Counted from the first letter of the stretch, positions 1 through 9,338 are shown. The stretch: 64,000 bases of DNA from Yoonia vestfoldensis (GCF_002158905.1 NZ_CP021431.1:930001-994000), one strand, 5' to 3'. A program made the numbers and translations. Notes: generated by a model not told the origin, from the letters alone.

Positions 1-8
1 CATTGATC

Positions 9-36
9 AAGGGCGGTCCTCCGAGGCCGCCCTTTG
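9..36 (+). terminator. Rho-independent terminator of an upstream gene
   Basis: An 8-bp inverted repeat (9-16 with 27-34) is followed by a short T run. It would end a rightward transcript entering from outside the window. The gene it serves is not visible. Confidence 0.6.
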
Positions 37-106
37 CCGTTTTGGGGGGCTTTTTGCACTGGTCCCAGCGCGATGCGTCATTTAGGAATGCGGGCACAGA
101 TCATGA

Positions 107-451
<345 letters not shown>

Positions 452-523
452 TCAGCAGGCCTGCCCGCTGGCCTTGGCACCATGTCCGGGGCTGGCGCGG
501 GCCGCGCTTTTGCCGCCGCCCGA

Positions 524-1312
524 TCAGGCCAGCGCCGTGACCACCGCGATCAGCAGCGCCAGCTCTGCCCATTGTTGCGTGGCGCCCAGGATATCGCCGG
601 TCTGCCCGCCGATCTTGGCCCGCGCGATCAGCGCCCAGAGGCACGCTGCGGCGGCTGCCACGATCACCAGCCCCAGATATCCCGTGACCAGCGCCAGACC
701 CGCGCCGATGCCCACCGCGACCCAAGCGACGCGCGGCGCAGGGCGCCCGACCGCGCGGCTGAGCCCATCCTCGCGGGCATGGGGCAGGGCGGCCATGACG
801 CCCACCATCGCCGCACGGCTGAGCGCCGCAATGACGACCAGCACCAGCGCAAAACCCCCCGCGCTGGCGATCATGCCCAGCGCTGTCCAGCGCAGCAAAA
901 GCGTCAGCACCAGCGCGATCACGCCATAGGTGCCGATATGGCTGTCTTTCATGATCGCCAGCCTGCGCGTCTTGTCCCAACCACCCCATAGCCCGTCGAT
1001 ACTATCGGCAAGGCCATCCTCATGCATCGCGCCGGTGACGATGATCGCCAGCGCCAGCACCAACGCTGCGGTGATCGCGACCGGCACATCAAGCCATAGC
1101 AGCAGCCCCATGGCCAGCGCCTGCAGTCCCCCCAACACCACGCCCGCCAGCGGATAGGCCCAGACCGCCGCCGCCCCGCGCGCGGTCGCCGCTGCGCCAT
1201 CCACCGGCACCGGCAGCCGCGTCAGCAGGCCCAGCGCCGCGGGCAGGTCGATGGCCGCAAACAGGCGATTGTCGGGATTGGTCACTGCTTTGCCCCTTGC
1301 GGCTCTTTTCAT
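524..1312 (-). CDS. cobS: Adenosylcobinamide-GDP ribazoletransferase
   Basis: CobS (CobV in some schemes) joins alpha-ribazole to adenosylcobinamide-GDP in the last steps of cobalamin synthesis, in the inner membrane. The roughly 262-residue protein is rich in hydrophobic helices and shows the family's LLTRLPVP segment near the N-terminus and a HEDGLADSIDGLWGG block, the conserved acidic signature. A GTG nine codons downstream (position 1285) has a better ribosome site (AAGGGG) than the ATG used here and may be the true start. It is divergent from cobT with only 50 bp between them, so a shared control region is likely. Confidence 0.93.
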   Translation of the reverse strand: MKRAARGKAVTNPDNRLFAAIDLPAALGLLTRLPVPVDGAAATARGAAAVWAYPLAGVVLGGLQALAMGLLLWLDVPVAITAALVLALAIIVTGAMHEDGLADSIDGLWGGWDKTRRLAIMKDSHIGTYGVIALVLTLLLRWTALGMIASAGGFALVLVVIAALSRAAMVGVMAALPHAREDGLSRAVGRPAPRVAWVAVGIGAGLALVTGYLGLVIVAAAAACLWALIARAKIGGQTGDILGATQQWAELALLIAVVTALA

Positions 1313-1362
1313 CTGTGCCCTGATCGTTAGACAGTCAGGGCAGATTACGCAACGAGGACCTT

Positions 1363-2373
1363 ATGACCGCGCCATTCACCAGCCTTGCCGATTTTCGCAG
1401 CCTCTGTGCCGCGCTATCCACCCCCGATAAGGCCGCCATCGCCGGGGCCACCGCGCGCAATGCGCAGCTGACCAAGCCCCAAGGTGCCTTGGGCCGGCTC
1501 GAGGATCTGGCGATCTGGTATGCAGGCTGGCGCGCCGATCCGCGCCCCGCGATCCGCGCGCCGCAGGTCATCATCTTTGCTGGCAATCACGGGGTCTGCG
1601 CGCAGGGTGTTTCCGCCTTTCCGCCCGAAGTGACGGTGCAGATGGTCGCCAATTTCGAACATGGCGGTGCGGCGATCAACCAGCTGTCCAAGGCGGCGGG
1701 GGCGCGGATGGATGTGCATGCGCTGTCGCTTGCGACGCCCACGGCGGATTTCACCCTGGCCCCCGCCATGACCGAATCTGAATTGCTGGACGCTTTGCAA
1801 AAGGGCTGGAGCGCGGTTGATCCTCCGGCTGATCTGCTGGTCACCGGCGAGATGGGGATCGGCAATACCACATCGGCGGCGGCCCTTGCCGCGGCCTTGT
1901 TCGGCGGCACCGGTGCCGATTGGGCCGGGCGCGGCACTGGTGTCGATGATGCGGGCCTTGCGCGCAAGGTCGCGGCGGTGGATGCCGGGCTGGCCCTGCA
2001 TGATCCGCGCGACCCTCTCGAGGCGCTGCGCTGTCTGGGTGGCCGCGAGATTGCCGCGATGGCAGGGGCTATGGCCGCCGCACGGGCGCTGCGGATCCCG
2101 GTGATCCTTGACGGGTTCATCTGTTCGGCAGCGGCGGGCGTGCTGCACCGGCTAAACCCTGCCGGGCTGGATCACGCCGTCGCCGGGCATCTGAGCCTGG
2201 AGGGCGCGCATCAGAGGCTGCTGGATGCTTTGGGCAAACAGCCGCTTTTGTCGCTGGGTCTGCGGCTGGGCGAAGGATCCGGGGCCGCGCTTGCGATCAC
2301 CATCCTGCAAGGTGCTGTCGCCTGCCATTCCGGCATGGCCACATTCGCCGAAGCCGGTGTCAGCGACGCCTGA
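1363..2373 (+). CDS. cobT: Nicotinate-nucleotide--dimethylbenzimidazole phosphoribosyltransferase
   Basis: CobT makes alpha-ribazole phosphate from nicotinate mononucleotide and 5,6-dimethylbenzimidazole, supplying the substrate for CobS, which is encoded divergently next door. The 336-residue length is normal. Visible family signatures are the FAGNHGV segment, GEMGIGNTT in the middle and GEGSGAA near the C-terminus, which holds the catalytic glutamate region. The rest of the cobalamin pathway is not in the window, so this pair is a separated nucleotide-loop module. No cobalamin riboswitch is visible in the short intergenic space. Confidence 0.95.
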   Translation: MTAPFTSLADFRSLCAALSTPDKAAIAGATARNAQLTKPQGALGRLEDLAIWYAGWRADPRPAIRAPQVIIFAGNHGVCAQGVSAFPPEVTVQMVANFEHGGAAINQLSKAAGARMDVHALSLATPTADFTLAPAMTESELLDALQKGWSAVDPPADLLVTGEMGIGNTTSAAALAAALFGGTGADWAGRGTGVDDAGLARKVAAVDAGLALHDPRDPLEALRCLGGREIAAMAGAMAAARALRIPVILDGFICSAAAGVLHRLNPAGLDHAVAGHLSLEGAHQRLLDALGKQPLLSLGLRLGEGSGAALAITILQGAVACHSGMATFAEAGVSDA

Positions 2374-2413
2374 TCCCGTCGCGCGGTCCTGATTGGCCGA
2401 TGGCAATAGCGGA

Positions 2414-4660
2414 TCAGCCCTGCGGGATCTGCAAGGCATAGGTGGTGCCGCGCTTGACATAGTTCAGCGCGTTTTCACCGATTGCCGTGACCTGGCCACC
2501 GTCCAATTCGCTGCCGACCTGCACCCGGACAAATTGCCCATTGCTTAACCGGACCAGCGCGCGCCTTGCGCTGGGTTGTCCGTAGACGCCGATCAGGTTG
2601 ATCTCGCGCAGGCGGATCGCGCTGTCTTGCGTGGCGGCGCGGGTCACGCCACCGGGGACGGGTTCGTAATTCTGCGGGGCGACGGGGGCCGCGGCCTGCA
2701 CCTGCTGCGGCGCCGGGGCTGCCGCGATTGCACCGGGCGTGGGCGTGGCGGCGGGCCGCTGGCTGCTGCGCGCGGCGGCCACGACGCGGTCGAAATTGGC
2801 GGGCCGGCGGGTCGGCCGCAAGGATGTCGCCACCGCAAAGGCCGAGCCTGTGGCCCGCATATCCGGCGCGGCCAGCGCGATGCCGCCCAGAACGGCCTCG
2901 ATCTCGCTGGCGCTATTGGCGACATCGGGCAGGGCGGGTCGTGCTCTTGGGCGGATCGCACCGGGGGGCGGCGTCAGATCGTCAACCGCAGTCGCGCCGC
3001 TGGCCCCCGGCTGCAACCCGGCAAGGGATACCCCGCCCGGTGTCGTCTGGTCCAATGTGGCAGGCCGCAGGGGTGGAACCACGGGCGGCGGCCCGGGGAT
3101 CACGGTGATCTCAACCTCGGCTGATGTTGTAGCGGGATCCACGGGCCGCGCAGGCCGCGCGCGAAACGGCAGGTCCGGCAGCCCCGCGTAAACCACCGCA
3201 CCTTCGGGGGTCAGCGCGCCTTCGGGAGTGGCGCGCACAAAACCTTCGGCATCAAGATCGAACAATGTGTCAGCCGCAGGCGGGATCGCCAGCGGCACAA
3301 AGGCCAGATCGGTGGCCAGCGCCGCGCTTGTCGGCAGGCGTGGTGCGGCCAGCGGTGCGGCGGCGGGGGGCGTGTCCGGCCAGATCACATCCGCGGTCGT
3401 GACGGCAGAGGGCAGATCGACAAAACGCGGTGGCCGCTGCCAGACGCCGGTCGCGGCATAGACGGCCTGCGCCTCATCCGGGGTCAGCACGCGCCCTGTT
3501 GCCGGCGCAGAGCTGATTTGCGGCACAAGGTCGGGGCTGTCGGCCACATCGGGCGTCAATGGCCCAGGCGGCGGGCTGGCGGCAAAGGCGGTTTCGCTAT
3601 CAGGCAAGCGTTGCGCTGCGAGCGGCTGATCGCGGCCCGGATCGGGCGGCGTGATCGCGATATCAAGCTGCGCAGATGTGGGCGGCGCGGCCTGCGCTAG
3701 TTCGGTGACCGGCAGGGGCGCGTCAACCGGCGCGGGACCGGATTGCAGCCACCAGATCAGGCCCAAAGCGGCAAGGCTGGCAGCAATCGCGCCCGGCAGC
3801 GCATAGGCGGGGCGGCGCAAACGGGCCTGCGACACCGCAGCCATTACCCCGCCCAGCACCACCGGCCGGGTCGATCCGGGTGCGGCCACGGCGATCAGCG
3901 GCACCTCGGTCTGGGTGGTGGGCGCGTCATAGTGCGGGATGATCCGGTCAAGATGGCGCGGCGCTGCGGGGGGGATGTCGGAGAGAACGATCCGCGCAGG
4001 CACAGGCATGACAGGCACAGGCACCAAAGGCGCAGATTGCCGTGGCGGGTGATATTCGCCGATGATCCGGTCAACCCGCAGCGCGGGGACAGGCCGGTCA
4101 GCCTGCGCCGGATGCGTCTTGGCCTGCGTGCTGGGCAATTGCACGGGCTGGCTGTCGCGGGTGACGATGATGCCGGGGCCAAGGGCGCGGGCGGCCATGG
4201 TGGTCGGACCAAAGAAGATTTCCTGCGCAAAGGTGCCGGGGGACGGCACCGCGACAAAGGCAACAGGGTTGAACCCATGCGCCGCGGCGAAATCTTCGGC
4301 CTCGCGCAGGGTTTCTTGTGCGACGGCGGCAATATGGGTGCGCCCGTTGCTGCGTTCGAAATCAATCGCCAGCGCGTCCAGCGCATAGGGTGTGGCCCCG
4401 TCCAGCGCAGCGGTGATATCGGCCAAGCTGGTCTGCGCCGTATCAAGCGCCAGATATTTCACCTGTTCCATCGGGATCAAAAGCTTGGTGAAAAACCCCT
4501 CTGGCGCCAGCGCCTGCCCTGTGGCGCGCAGATCGGCCAGTGCTGCGGCGATATCGCTGGCCCCCAGTGATGCCGTGCCGACATGCCGCCAGCCATCATC
4601 ATTGCGTTGCAGCAGATCAATGCCTGCAAGGGAAAGCGAAAGGGCAAAATCGGGTGTCAT
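2414..4660 (-). CDS. Large single-pass protein with PilM/GspL-like N-terminus and GspC/PilP-like C-terminus
   Basis: This 748-residue protein has three visible parts. Residues 1 to about 230 resemble the actin-like cytoplasmic domains of type IV pilus/type II secretion assembly proteins. One membrane helix lies near residues 290-307. A long Pro/Ala-rich periplasmic stretch ends in about 60 residues with a compact beta-rich pattern (LVRLSNGQFVRVQVGSELDGG) like the HR domain of GspC or PilP. Relatives in Rhodobacterales are usually left as hypothetical or loosely called translation initiation factor 2. There are no pilus or secretion genes next to it. The domain reading is my inference from sequence pattern; the reading frame itself is clear. 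Confidence 0.75.
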   Translation of the reverse strand: MTPDFALSLSLAGIDLLQRNDDGWRHVGTASLGASDIAAALADLRATGQALAPEGFFTKLLIPMEQVKYLALDTAQTSLADITAALDGATPYALDALAIDFERSNGRTHIAAVAQETLREAEDFAAAHGFNPVAFVAVPSPGTFAQEIFFGPTTMAARALGPGIIVTRDSQPVQLPSTQAKTHPAQADRPVPALRVDRIIGEYHPPRQSAPLVPVPVMPVPARIVLSDIPPAAPRHLDRIIPHYDAPTTQTEVPLIAVAAPGSTRPVVLGGVMAAVSQARLRRPAYALPGAIAASLAALGLIWWLQSGPAPVDAPLPVTELAQAAPPTSAQLDIAITPPDPGRDQPLAAQRLPDSETAFAASPPPGPLTPDVADSPDLVPQISSAPATGRVLTPDEAQAVYAATGVWQRPPRFVDLPSAVTTADVIWPDTPPAAAPLAAPRLPTSAALATDLAFVPLAIPPAADTLFDLDAEGFVRATPEGALTPEGAVVYAGLPDLPFRARPARPVDPATTSAEVEITVIPGPPPVVPPLRPATLDQTTPGGVSLAGLQPGASGATAVDDLTPPPGAIRPRARPALPDVANSASEIEAVLGGIALAAPDMRATGSAFAVATSLRPTRRPANFDRVVAAARSSQRPAATPTPGAIAAAPAPQQVQAAAPVAPQNYEPVPGGVTRAATQDSAIRLREINLIGVYGQPSARRALVRLSNGQFVRVQVGSELDGGQVTAIGENALNYVKRGTTYALQIPQG

Positions 4661-4727
4661 ATACCGCGTCTAGCAGGTTGAAGGCCGCATCTGAACGCCA
4701 TTGCGCAGATCCCGAAATCCTAAAGCA

Positions 4728-4762
4728 AAAACCCGCCCAAGCCAAGGGCATGGACGGGTTTT
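4728..4762 (-). terminator. Bidirectional terminator after metY
   Basis: AAAACCCG (4728-4735) pairs with CGGGTTTT (4755-4762). The A and T tracts let it work on both strands. It lies just beyond the 3' end of the leftward sulfhydrylase gene. Confidence 0.6.
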
Positions 4763-4804
4763 GCGCCAGAAGTAGGCCCGCGCAGGTGGCCCTGGCGGCT
4801 GGCC

Positions 4805-6100
4805 TTAGCCGACGGCTTTGGTCAAGGCCTGATCCAGATCGGCGATCAAATCGCGGGCATCCTCGATCCCGATGGACAGGCGCACGATATTCGGCCCGGC
4901 CCCTGCGGCCTTTTGCTGGTCAGCGGTCAGCTGCCGATGCGTTGTGCTGGCGGAATGGATCACCAGCGACCGGGTGTCGCCAAGGTTAGCCACATGGCTA
5001 AATATTTCCAGGCTGTCGACCAGCTTGACGCAGGCGTCATAGCCGCCCTTGACCGCGATGGTGAACAAGGCACCCGCACCCTTGGGGCAGATCTTGGGGA
5101 CCAGATGCGCATAGGGCGAGCTATCCAGCCCGGCATAGGTCACATCATCAATGCGCGGATCATCTTGCAGCCATTTGGCGATGGTCTGTGCATTCTGCAC
5201 ATGCCGGTCCATGCGCAAAGACAGCGTCTCGATCCCCATCAGCGTGTAATGCGCGGCCTGCGGGTTCATCGTCATCCCCAGATCACGCAGCCCGATGGCG
5301 ATGCCGTGAAAGGTAAAGGCCAGCGGGCCAAAGGTTTCCGCGAATGTCAGCCCGTGATAGGCGGGTTCGGGCTGTGACAGGGACGGGAATTTGTCATTGG
5401 CGCGCCAGTCGAATTTGCCGCTATCCACGACGCAGCCCCCCGTCACAGTGCCATTGCCGGTCAGGTATTTCGTGGTCGAATGCACGACCAGCGTCGCGCC
5501 ATGTTCGATCGGGCGGCACAGATAGGGGGTCGCGCTGGTATTATCCACGATCAGCGGAATACCCGCCGCATCCGAGATCGCGGAAATCGCGTCCAGATCG
5601 GTGATATGCCCGCCGGGATTGGCGATGGCTTCGCAGAATACGGCGCGGGTATCATCGTCGATGGCGGCGGCAACGGCGGCGTGATCATCGAAATCGACGA
5701 ATTTGGCCGACCAGCCAAAGCGTTTGATCGTCTGGCTGAATTGCGTGACCGTGCCACCATAAAGCCGGCTTGACGCCACGATATTGCGCCCCGGCTGCAT
5801 CAGCGGAAACAGCGCCATGATCTGGGCCGCGTGACCCGACGAACAGCAGACCCCGCCAACACCGCCTTCGAGCGTGGCGATACGTTCCTGCAAGGCCGCG
5901 ACCGTGGGATTGGTCAGGCGCGAATAGATATAGCCGACCTCTTGCAGGTTAAACAGCGCCGCCGCATGTTCGGCGTCGCGGAAGACATAGGCGGTGGTCT
6001 GGTAGATCGGCACCTGCCGCGCGCCGGTGGCCGGATCGGGGCGCGCGCCCGCATGGACCTGCAATGTGTCGAAACCGTAGCTGGGGGCGTCTGTCATCAT
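4805..6100 (-). CDS. metY: O-acetylhomoserine aminocarboxypropyltransferase (sulfhydrylase)
   Basis: A PLP enzyme of the Cys/Met metabolism family (fold type I) that makes homocysteine or methionine from O-acetylhomoserine and a sulfur donor. The 431-residue length fits MetY rather than the shorter MetZ/MetB types. The PLP lysine sits in STTKYLTGNG, and the phosphate-binding SSGHAAQI segment and the YSRLTNPT motif are present. Two ATG codons lie in tandem behind a strong AAGGGAGAG ribosome site, so the exact start is uncertain by one residue. I looked for a SAM-II riboswitch upstream and did not recognise one. Confidence 0.93.
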   Translation of the reverse strand: MMTDAPSYGFDTLQVHAGARPDPATGARQVPIYQTTAYVFRDAEHAAALFNLQEVGYIYSRLTNPTVAALQERIATLEGGVGGVCCSSGHAAQIMALFPLMQPGRNIVASSRLYGGTVTQFSQTIKRFGWSAKFVDFDDHAAVAAAIDDDTRAVFCEAIANPGGHITDLDAISAISDAAGIPLIVDNTSATPYLCRPIEHGATLVVHSTTKYLTGNGTVTGGCVVDSGKFDWRANDKFPSLSQPEPAYHGLTFAETFGPLAFTFHGIAIGLRDLGMTMNPQAAHYTLMGIETLSLRMDRHVQNAQTIAKWLQDDPRIDDVTYAGLDSSPYAHLVPKICPKGAGALFTIAVKGGYDACVKLVDSLEIFSHVANLGDTRSLVIHSASTTHRQLTADQQKAAGAGPNIVRLSIGIEDARDLIADLDQALTKAVG

Positions 6101-6260
6101 CTCTCTCCCTTTGGATCATCTGCCGCAGGTGTAGGGGCAAAGCGGCGGGCAAACAACATGGCAGCGCAGGAAAAGACCGGTGCTGCGCGGCAAAACTTAC
6201 GGCTTGGACTTTGCGGGACAGAATGTGTAAATCATCCGCGCAGAACCCAAGGAGACGCCC

Positions 6261-6674
6261 ATGCCCGTGCCATTCCATTTCGCCTATCACGTCACCGATC
6301 TGGACGAGGCCCGCGCATTCTATACCGGTGCGCTGGGCGCTGTCGAAGGCCGGTCCACCGAGACATGGGTCGATTTCGACTTTTTCGGCCATCAGCTCAG
6401 CCTGCATCTGGGCGCACCTTTCGCCAATGCGCCGACCGGCAAAGTGGGCGATCACATGGTGCCGATGCCCCATTTCGGCGTGGTGCTGCCGCTGGATGAA
6501 TGGACCGCGCTTGCCGGTCGTCTGGAAGACCGGCAGACCGATTTTATCCTGGCCCCCTCGGTCCGCTTCAAGGGCGAGCCAGGCGAACAATGGACCATGT
6601 TTTTCCGTGATCCTTCGGGCAATCCAATCGAGATCAAGGGCTTTGCCGCCGAAAGCGGTGTTTTCGCCGCCTGA
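6261..6674 (+). CDS. VOC (glyoxalase/bleomycin-resistance) family protein
   Basis: A 137-residue protein with the paired beta-alpha-beta modules of the vicinal oxygen chelate fold: an N-terminal FHFAYHVTDLDEARAFY strand-helix and a C-terminal FRDPSGNPIEIKGF segment, which holds the usual metal-ligand Glu. The substrate cannot be read from the sequence; members act as dioxygenases, glyoxalases or resistance proteins. A good ribosome site (AAGGAGA) precedes the ATG. It appears to be transcribed alone. Confidence 0.85.
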   Translation: MPVPFHFAYHVTDLDEARAFYTGALGAVEGRSTETWVDFDFFGHQLSLHLGAPFANAPTGKVGDHMVPMPHFGVVLPLDEWTALAGRLEDRQTDFILAPSVRFKGEPGEQWTMFFRDPSGNPIEIKGFAAESGVFAA

Positions 6675-6702
6675 TCCGGCCTTGCAGGCGCGCTGGCCGC
6701 AG

Positions 6703-6727
6703 GGAACATGCAGCGATGCGACGGGTT
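6703..6727 (+). promoter_or_regulatory. EcfG-type promoter for mgtC-like gene
   Basis: GGAAC at 6703-6707, 16-bp spacer, GGTT at 6724-6727, ending 36 bp before the ATG at 6764. It matches the alphaproteobacterial general-stress sigma consensus. Confidence 0.65.
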
Positions 6728-6763
6728 AAAGCGGTGGTGTCACCTCTTTGAACGGATGCGCGC

Positions 6764-7267
6764 ATGTTGCACGATATCGGGTCCACGATCATGGCCGAAT
6801 TCGGGGATCTGCCGGATATTGCGGCGATCACGGTCATTACGCTGCGCTTGTTGACGGCGGCCGCATTGGGCGGCGTGCTGGGCTATGACCGCGAACGCAA
6901 GGCGCGCAGCGCCGGGGTGCGCACGCATATGCTGGTCGCGGTGGGCGCGGCCTTATTCGTGATCGGGCCGATACAGGCGGGGATGCCGATCGAACAGGTC
7001 TCGCGCGTTCTGCAAGGCATTGTCCAAGGCATCGGGTTTCTGGGGGCAGGGGCCATCATCGTGCGCAGATCGCGCCACGAGGTCGAAGGCCTGACGACCG
7101 CCGCCAGTATCTGGGCCACGGCGGGGATCGGTGTGATCGTGGGCCTTGGCCTCGAGGCGACGGCCATCCTGACAACCGCTGTCGTGCTGGCGATCCTTGT
7201 GGTGATGCCGTTTCTTGTGCCGCAATGCGCGCCCGGCGATACCGATATCGACGATCCGCGCAGCTGA
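6764..7267 (+). CDS. MgtC/SapB family membrane protein
   Basis: A 167-residue integral membrane protein with about four helices and the MgtC hallmarks GGVLGYDRERKARSAGVRTH and QGIGFLGAGAII. MgtC family proteins help growth in low magnesium or acid, partly by acting on the F1F0 ATP synthase in Salmonella; SapB-type homologues have no settled role. It is short compared with MgtC of pathogens because the C-terminal ACT-like domain is missing, which is usual for environmental homologues. The EcfG-type promoter just upstream suggests stress induction. Confidence 0.88.
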   Translation: MLHDIGSTIMAEFGDLPDIAAITVITLRLLTAAALGGVLGYDRERKARSAGVRTHMLVAVGAALFVIGPIQAGMPIEQVSRVLQGIVQGIGFLGAGAIIVRRSRHEVEGLTTAASIWATAGIGVIVGLGLEATAILTTAVVLAILVVMPFLVPQCAPGDTDIDDPRS

Positions 7268-7282
7268 ACAGGCGCCGACCGA

Positions 7283-7471
7283 TCAGGGCGCGGGTCTGTC
7301 CTGCACGGTCTGGTCTTCATCCTCGACCACGACGCGTGGATCATCCACCGCCTCCTGCGTCAGCACCCCTGACAAGATCAAGACCAGCACCAGCAACAAA
7401 AACCCGATGGGGATCATCGCATAGATCAGGCTGCGCGGCATTGCGCGGGTGGATTTGGGATCTTGTGTCAT
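7283..7471 (-). CDS. Small single-pass membrane protein
   Basis: A 62-residue protein with one strong helix (about residues 15-37, LIYAMIPIGFLLLVLVLILSG) and an acidic C-terminal tail. I chose the ATG at 7471 because AAGGAG stands just before it; an open frame continues upstream without a ribosome site. The gene is divergent from the oxidase-assembly gene ctaG, and an EcfG-type promoter lies 42 bp upstream. I do not recognise the family. Confidence 0.7.
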   Translation of the reverse strand: MTQDPKSTRAMPRSLIYAMIPIGFLLLVLVLILSGVLTQEAVDDPRVVVEDEDQTVQDRPAP

Positions 7472-7513
7472 GCTGGCGGCTCCTTCGTGTGTCTGGGTGT
7501 GTCTCTGGGGCTC

Positions 7514-7538
7514 AACGCGGCCATCTGTGCTGGGTTCC
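7514..7538 (-). promoter_or_regulatory. EcfG-type promoter for small membrane protein
   Basis: On the minus strand: GGAAC (7538-7534), 16-bp spacer, CGTT (7517-7514). It points toward the gene starting at 7471 and lies back to back with the promoter at 7550-7575. Confidence 0.65.
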
Positions 7539-7549
7539 GGGCTTGGGCT

Positions 7550-7575
7550 GGAACTATCGCGCGAGTGGGCGCGTT
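7550..7575 (+). promoter_or_regulatory. EcfG-type promoter for the oxidase operon
   Basis: GGAAC at 7550-7554, 17-bp spacer, CGTT at 7572-7575, 49 bp before ctaG. Spacing and both boxes equal those of the promoter in front of the sigma gene. Confidence 0.6.
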
Positions 7576-7624
7576 TGTGCAGGACGGGGCACCCAAGCCG
7601 CCCCCGCAGCACAGGAAGCCGTCG

Positions 7625-8326
7625 ATGGACAGGATTTACTGCGGCCCGCCGCCGCTCCCCGATCAGCTATGGTCCAGCTGGAACCTTGATCCGCCATTGC
7701 TGCTGGCCTTGGCGCTGATGGGCTGGCTGCTGCGGCGCGATCTGGCAGGGCTGCTGGCGGTTGCGGTGCTGATCCTGGCCTTTGTCTCGCCGCTTTGCGC
7801 GCTGTCCTCGGCGCTGTTTTCGGCGCGGGTGGTGCATCATGTGTTGCTGGTCGCGGTTGCGGCACCGCTTTTGGCCTGGGGGCTGCGCGCCCAAACGGCA
7901 GGCGGGCCGGCGCTGCCCTTGGCGGTGGCGAGCGTGATCTTATGGGCATGGCATCTGCCCGCCGCCTATGATGCCGCGCTGTCGCATGTCGGAGTGTACT
8001 GGCTGATGCAGATCACCCTGCTGGCAAGCGCGGTCTGGTTCTGGCGCGCGGCTTTTGCGCGCAACGGGGCGCCGGTGCTGCAACTGGCCGCGATCATCGC
8101 CAATTTCGCGCAGATGGGGATGCTGGGCGCGATCCTGACTTTCGCGCCAGCCGCGCTTTATGCGGCCCATGCCATCGCGCCGTTTGACTGGGGTATCAGC
8201 GCGCTGCGCGACCAGCAGCTGGGCGGGCTGATCATGTGGGTGCCTGCGGGGCTGCCCTATGCGGTGGCCGCCGTGACGCTGGCGCGCCAAAGCTGGACCC
8301 GGCTGCGGGGGGATCTGTCGTGGTAG
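7625..8326 (+). CDS. ctaG: Cytochrome c oxidase assembly protein, caa3-type CtaG
   Basis: A 233-residue multi-pass protein of the caa3_CtaG family, thought to help copper insertion into haem-copper oxidases of Bacillus and related clusters. It is unrelated in fold to the Cox11-type CtaG of mitochondria. At least six hydrophobic helices are visible, with a conserved VVHHVLLV segment and WAWHLPAAYDA. I start it at the ATG at 7625, which has AGGAAG upstream; a longer frame upstream lacks features of the family. It overlaps the next gene by 7 bp and opens the oxidase operon. Confidence 0.87.
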   Translation: MDRIYCGPPPLPDQLWSSWNLDPPLLLALALMGWLLRRDLAGLLAVAVLILAFVSPLCALSSALFSARVVHHVLLVAVAAPLLAWGLRAQTAGGPALPLAVASVILWAWHLPAAYDAALSHVGVYWLMQITLLASAVWFWRAAFARNGAPVLQLAAIIANFAQMGMLGAILTFAPAALYAAHAIAPFDWGISALRDQQLGGLIMWVPAGLPYAVAAVTLARQSWTRLRGDLSW

Positions 8327-8829
8327 AATGGATCACGCCTCTGGTGCCGCTCTTCAAGGCGGTGCATATCGCGGCGCTGCTGATCTGGTGCAGCGGGTTG
8401 CTGATCCTGCCGATCATGCTGGCGCGCCATGAACCGGCCATCGGGCCGGATGATTACATCCATATCCGCCGCGCCGCCCATCTGACCTATACGCTTTGCG
8501 TCACACCTGCGGCGGTGGTGGCGGTGATCGCGGGCACCTGGCTGATCTTTCTGCGCGAGGTCTTTGTGCCCTGGTTCTATGCCAAGATGGTCTTTGTGGC
8601 GCTGCTGGTCGCGCTGCATGCCTGGATCGGGCATGTGCTGGTGCTGACGGCCGAAAAACCCGGCACGCACCGCCCACCCCATCCCGCCTATGGGGTGGGC
8701 GGCGTTTTATGCGTGGCGGTGGTGATCCTTGGTCTGGTGCTGGCCAAACCTGCCGCCGATTGGGTCAGCATGCCGCAATGGCTGCTGGTGCCGCGCGGTC
8801 ACGATTTTCCCTTCGAGGTGCCCAGTTGA
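8320..8829 (+). CDS. CopD/HemJ-like membrane protein of the oxidase cluster
   Basis: A 169-residue protein with about four membrane helices and the pattern of the CopD/UPF0093 group (conserved FKAVHIAALLIWCSGLLILP at the start, YAKMVFVALLVALHAWIGH in the middle). Such genes often accompany caa3-like oxidases and may handle copper or haem. The likely start is the GTG at 8320, behind a GGGGGGAT ribosome site and overlapping the ctaG stop; the open frame extends back to 8236. Its 3' end overlaps the convergent DUF2231 gene by 31 bp. Confidence 0.75.
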   Translation: MVEWITPLVPLFKAVHIAALLIWCSGLLILPIMLARHEPAIGPDDYIHIRRAAHLTYTLCVTPAAVVAVIAGTWLIFLREVFVPWFYAKMVFVALLVALHAWIGHVLVLTAEKPGTHRPPHPAYGVGGVLCVAVVILGLVLAKPAADWVSMPQWLLVPRGHDFPFEVPS

Positions 8830-9317
8830 TAATCAAAGACAAGCTTGCCCCCATGCCATCCCGTGAACATGACCATCAGCACGCTCAGCCCCGACAAAAG
8901 CAGCCCATAGGGCAGCACGGCGGCTTCATAGCCCGACAGCCGATGCCCCCAATTCGCCCCCAGGATCGCCAGCAGCGTGACCGCGATGATGAAATGCGTC
9001 CAGGCGGGCGCGCGGGCGCGGATCCCCGAGACCAGCAGCAATTCCGCCGCCCCCGACAAGCCAGCGATCATCCCCAGCACAAAGCCGGTGCCCGCCGCCC
9101 AGACAGCGGCGCGCGCCCAGAACAGATCGCCCGTGATCCAGTAAAAGACATCCGCACCCAAGGTGCAAAAGGTCAGCGCGACCGGGAAAGCGACGCTCAT
9201 CGCGTGGATCGGATGTCCCGCCAAGGCCATCCGCGATTCCGTCTTGTTGAAATCCGGCATTTCCCCGATCGGGTCGATCAACGCGTCGGATTCAGTCTCG
9301 ACTTTTTCTTCAGGCAT
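8799..9317 (-). CDS. DUF2231 domain membrane protein
   Basis: A 172-residue protein with about four membrane helices and the DUF2231 signature GHPIHAMSVAFPVAL followed by FYWITGD. The family often lies beside terminal-oxidase or cytochrome genes and has no proven function. It is the only leftward gene inside an otherwise rightward oxidase cluster, filling the space between the CopD-like gene and subunit II. I start it at the ATG at 9317; an open frame continues upstream only as a shadow of the subunit II gene. Confidence 0.82.
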   Translation of the reverse strand: MPEEKVETESDALIDPIGEMPDFNKTESRMALAGHPIHAMSVAFPVALTFCTLGADVFYWITGDLFWARAAVWAAGTGFVLGMIAGLSGAAELLLVSGIRARAPAWTHFIIAVTLLAILGANWGHRLSGYEAAVLPYGLLLSGLSVLMVMFTGWHGGKLVFDYQLGTSKGKS

Positions 9318-9338
9318 GGGGGGCTGGCTCCTCGTTTT

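Noticed and set aside
1313..1362. Cobalamin riboswitch between cobS and cobT
   Set aside because: Only 50 bp are available and no B12-box-like sequence is present.
6101..6250. Possible SAM-II riboswitch in front of metY
   Set aside because: I could not find the expected short H-type pseudoknot pattern; the leader shows only a ribosome site.
8496..9338. Long N-terminal extension of the subunit II frame
   Set aside because: It is the antisense shadow of the DUF2231 gene; the protein features of subunit II begin at about 9339.
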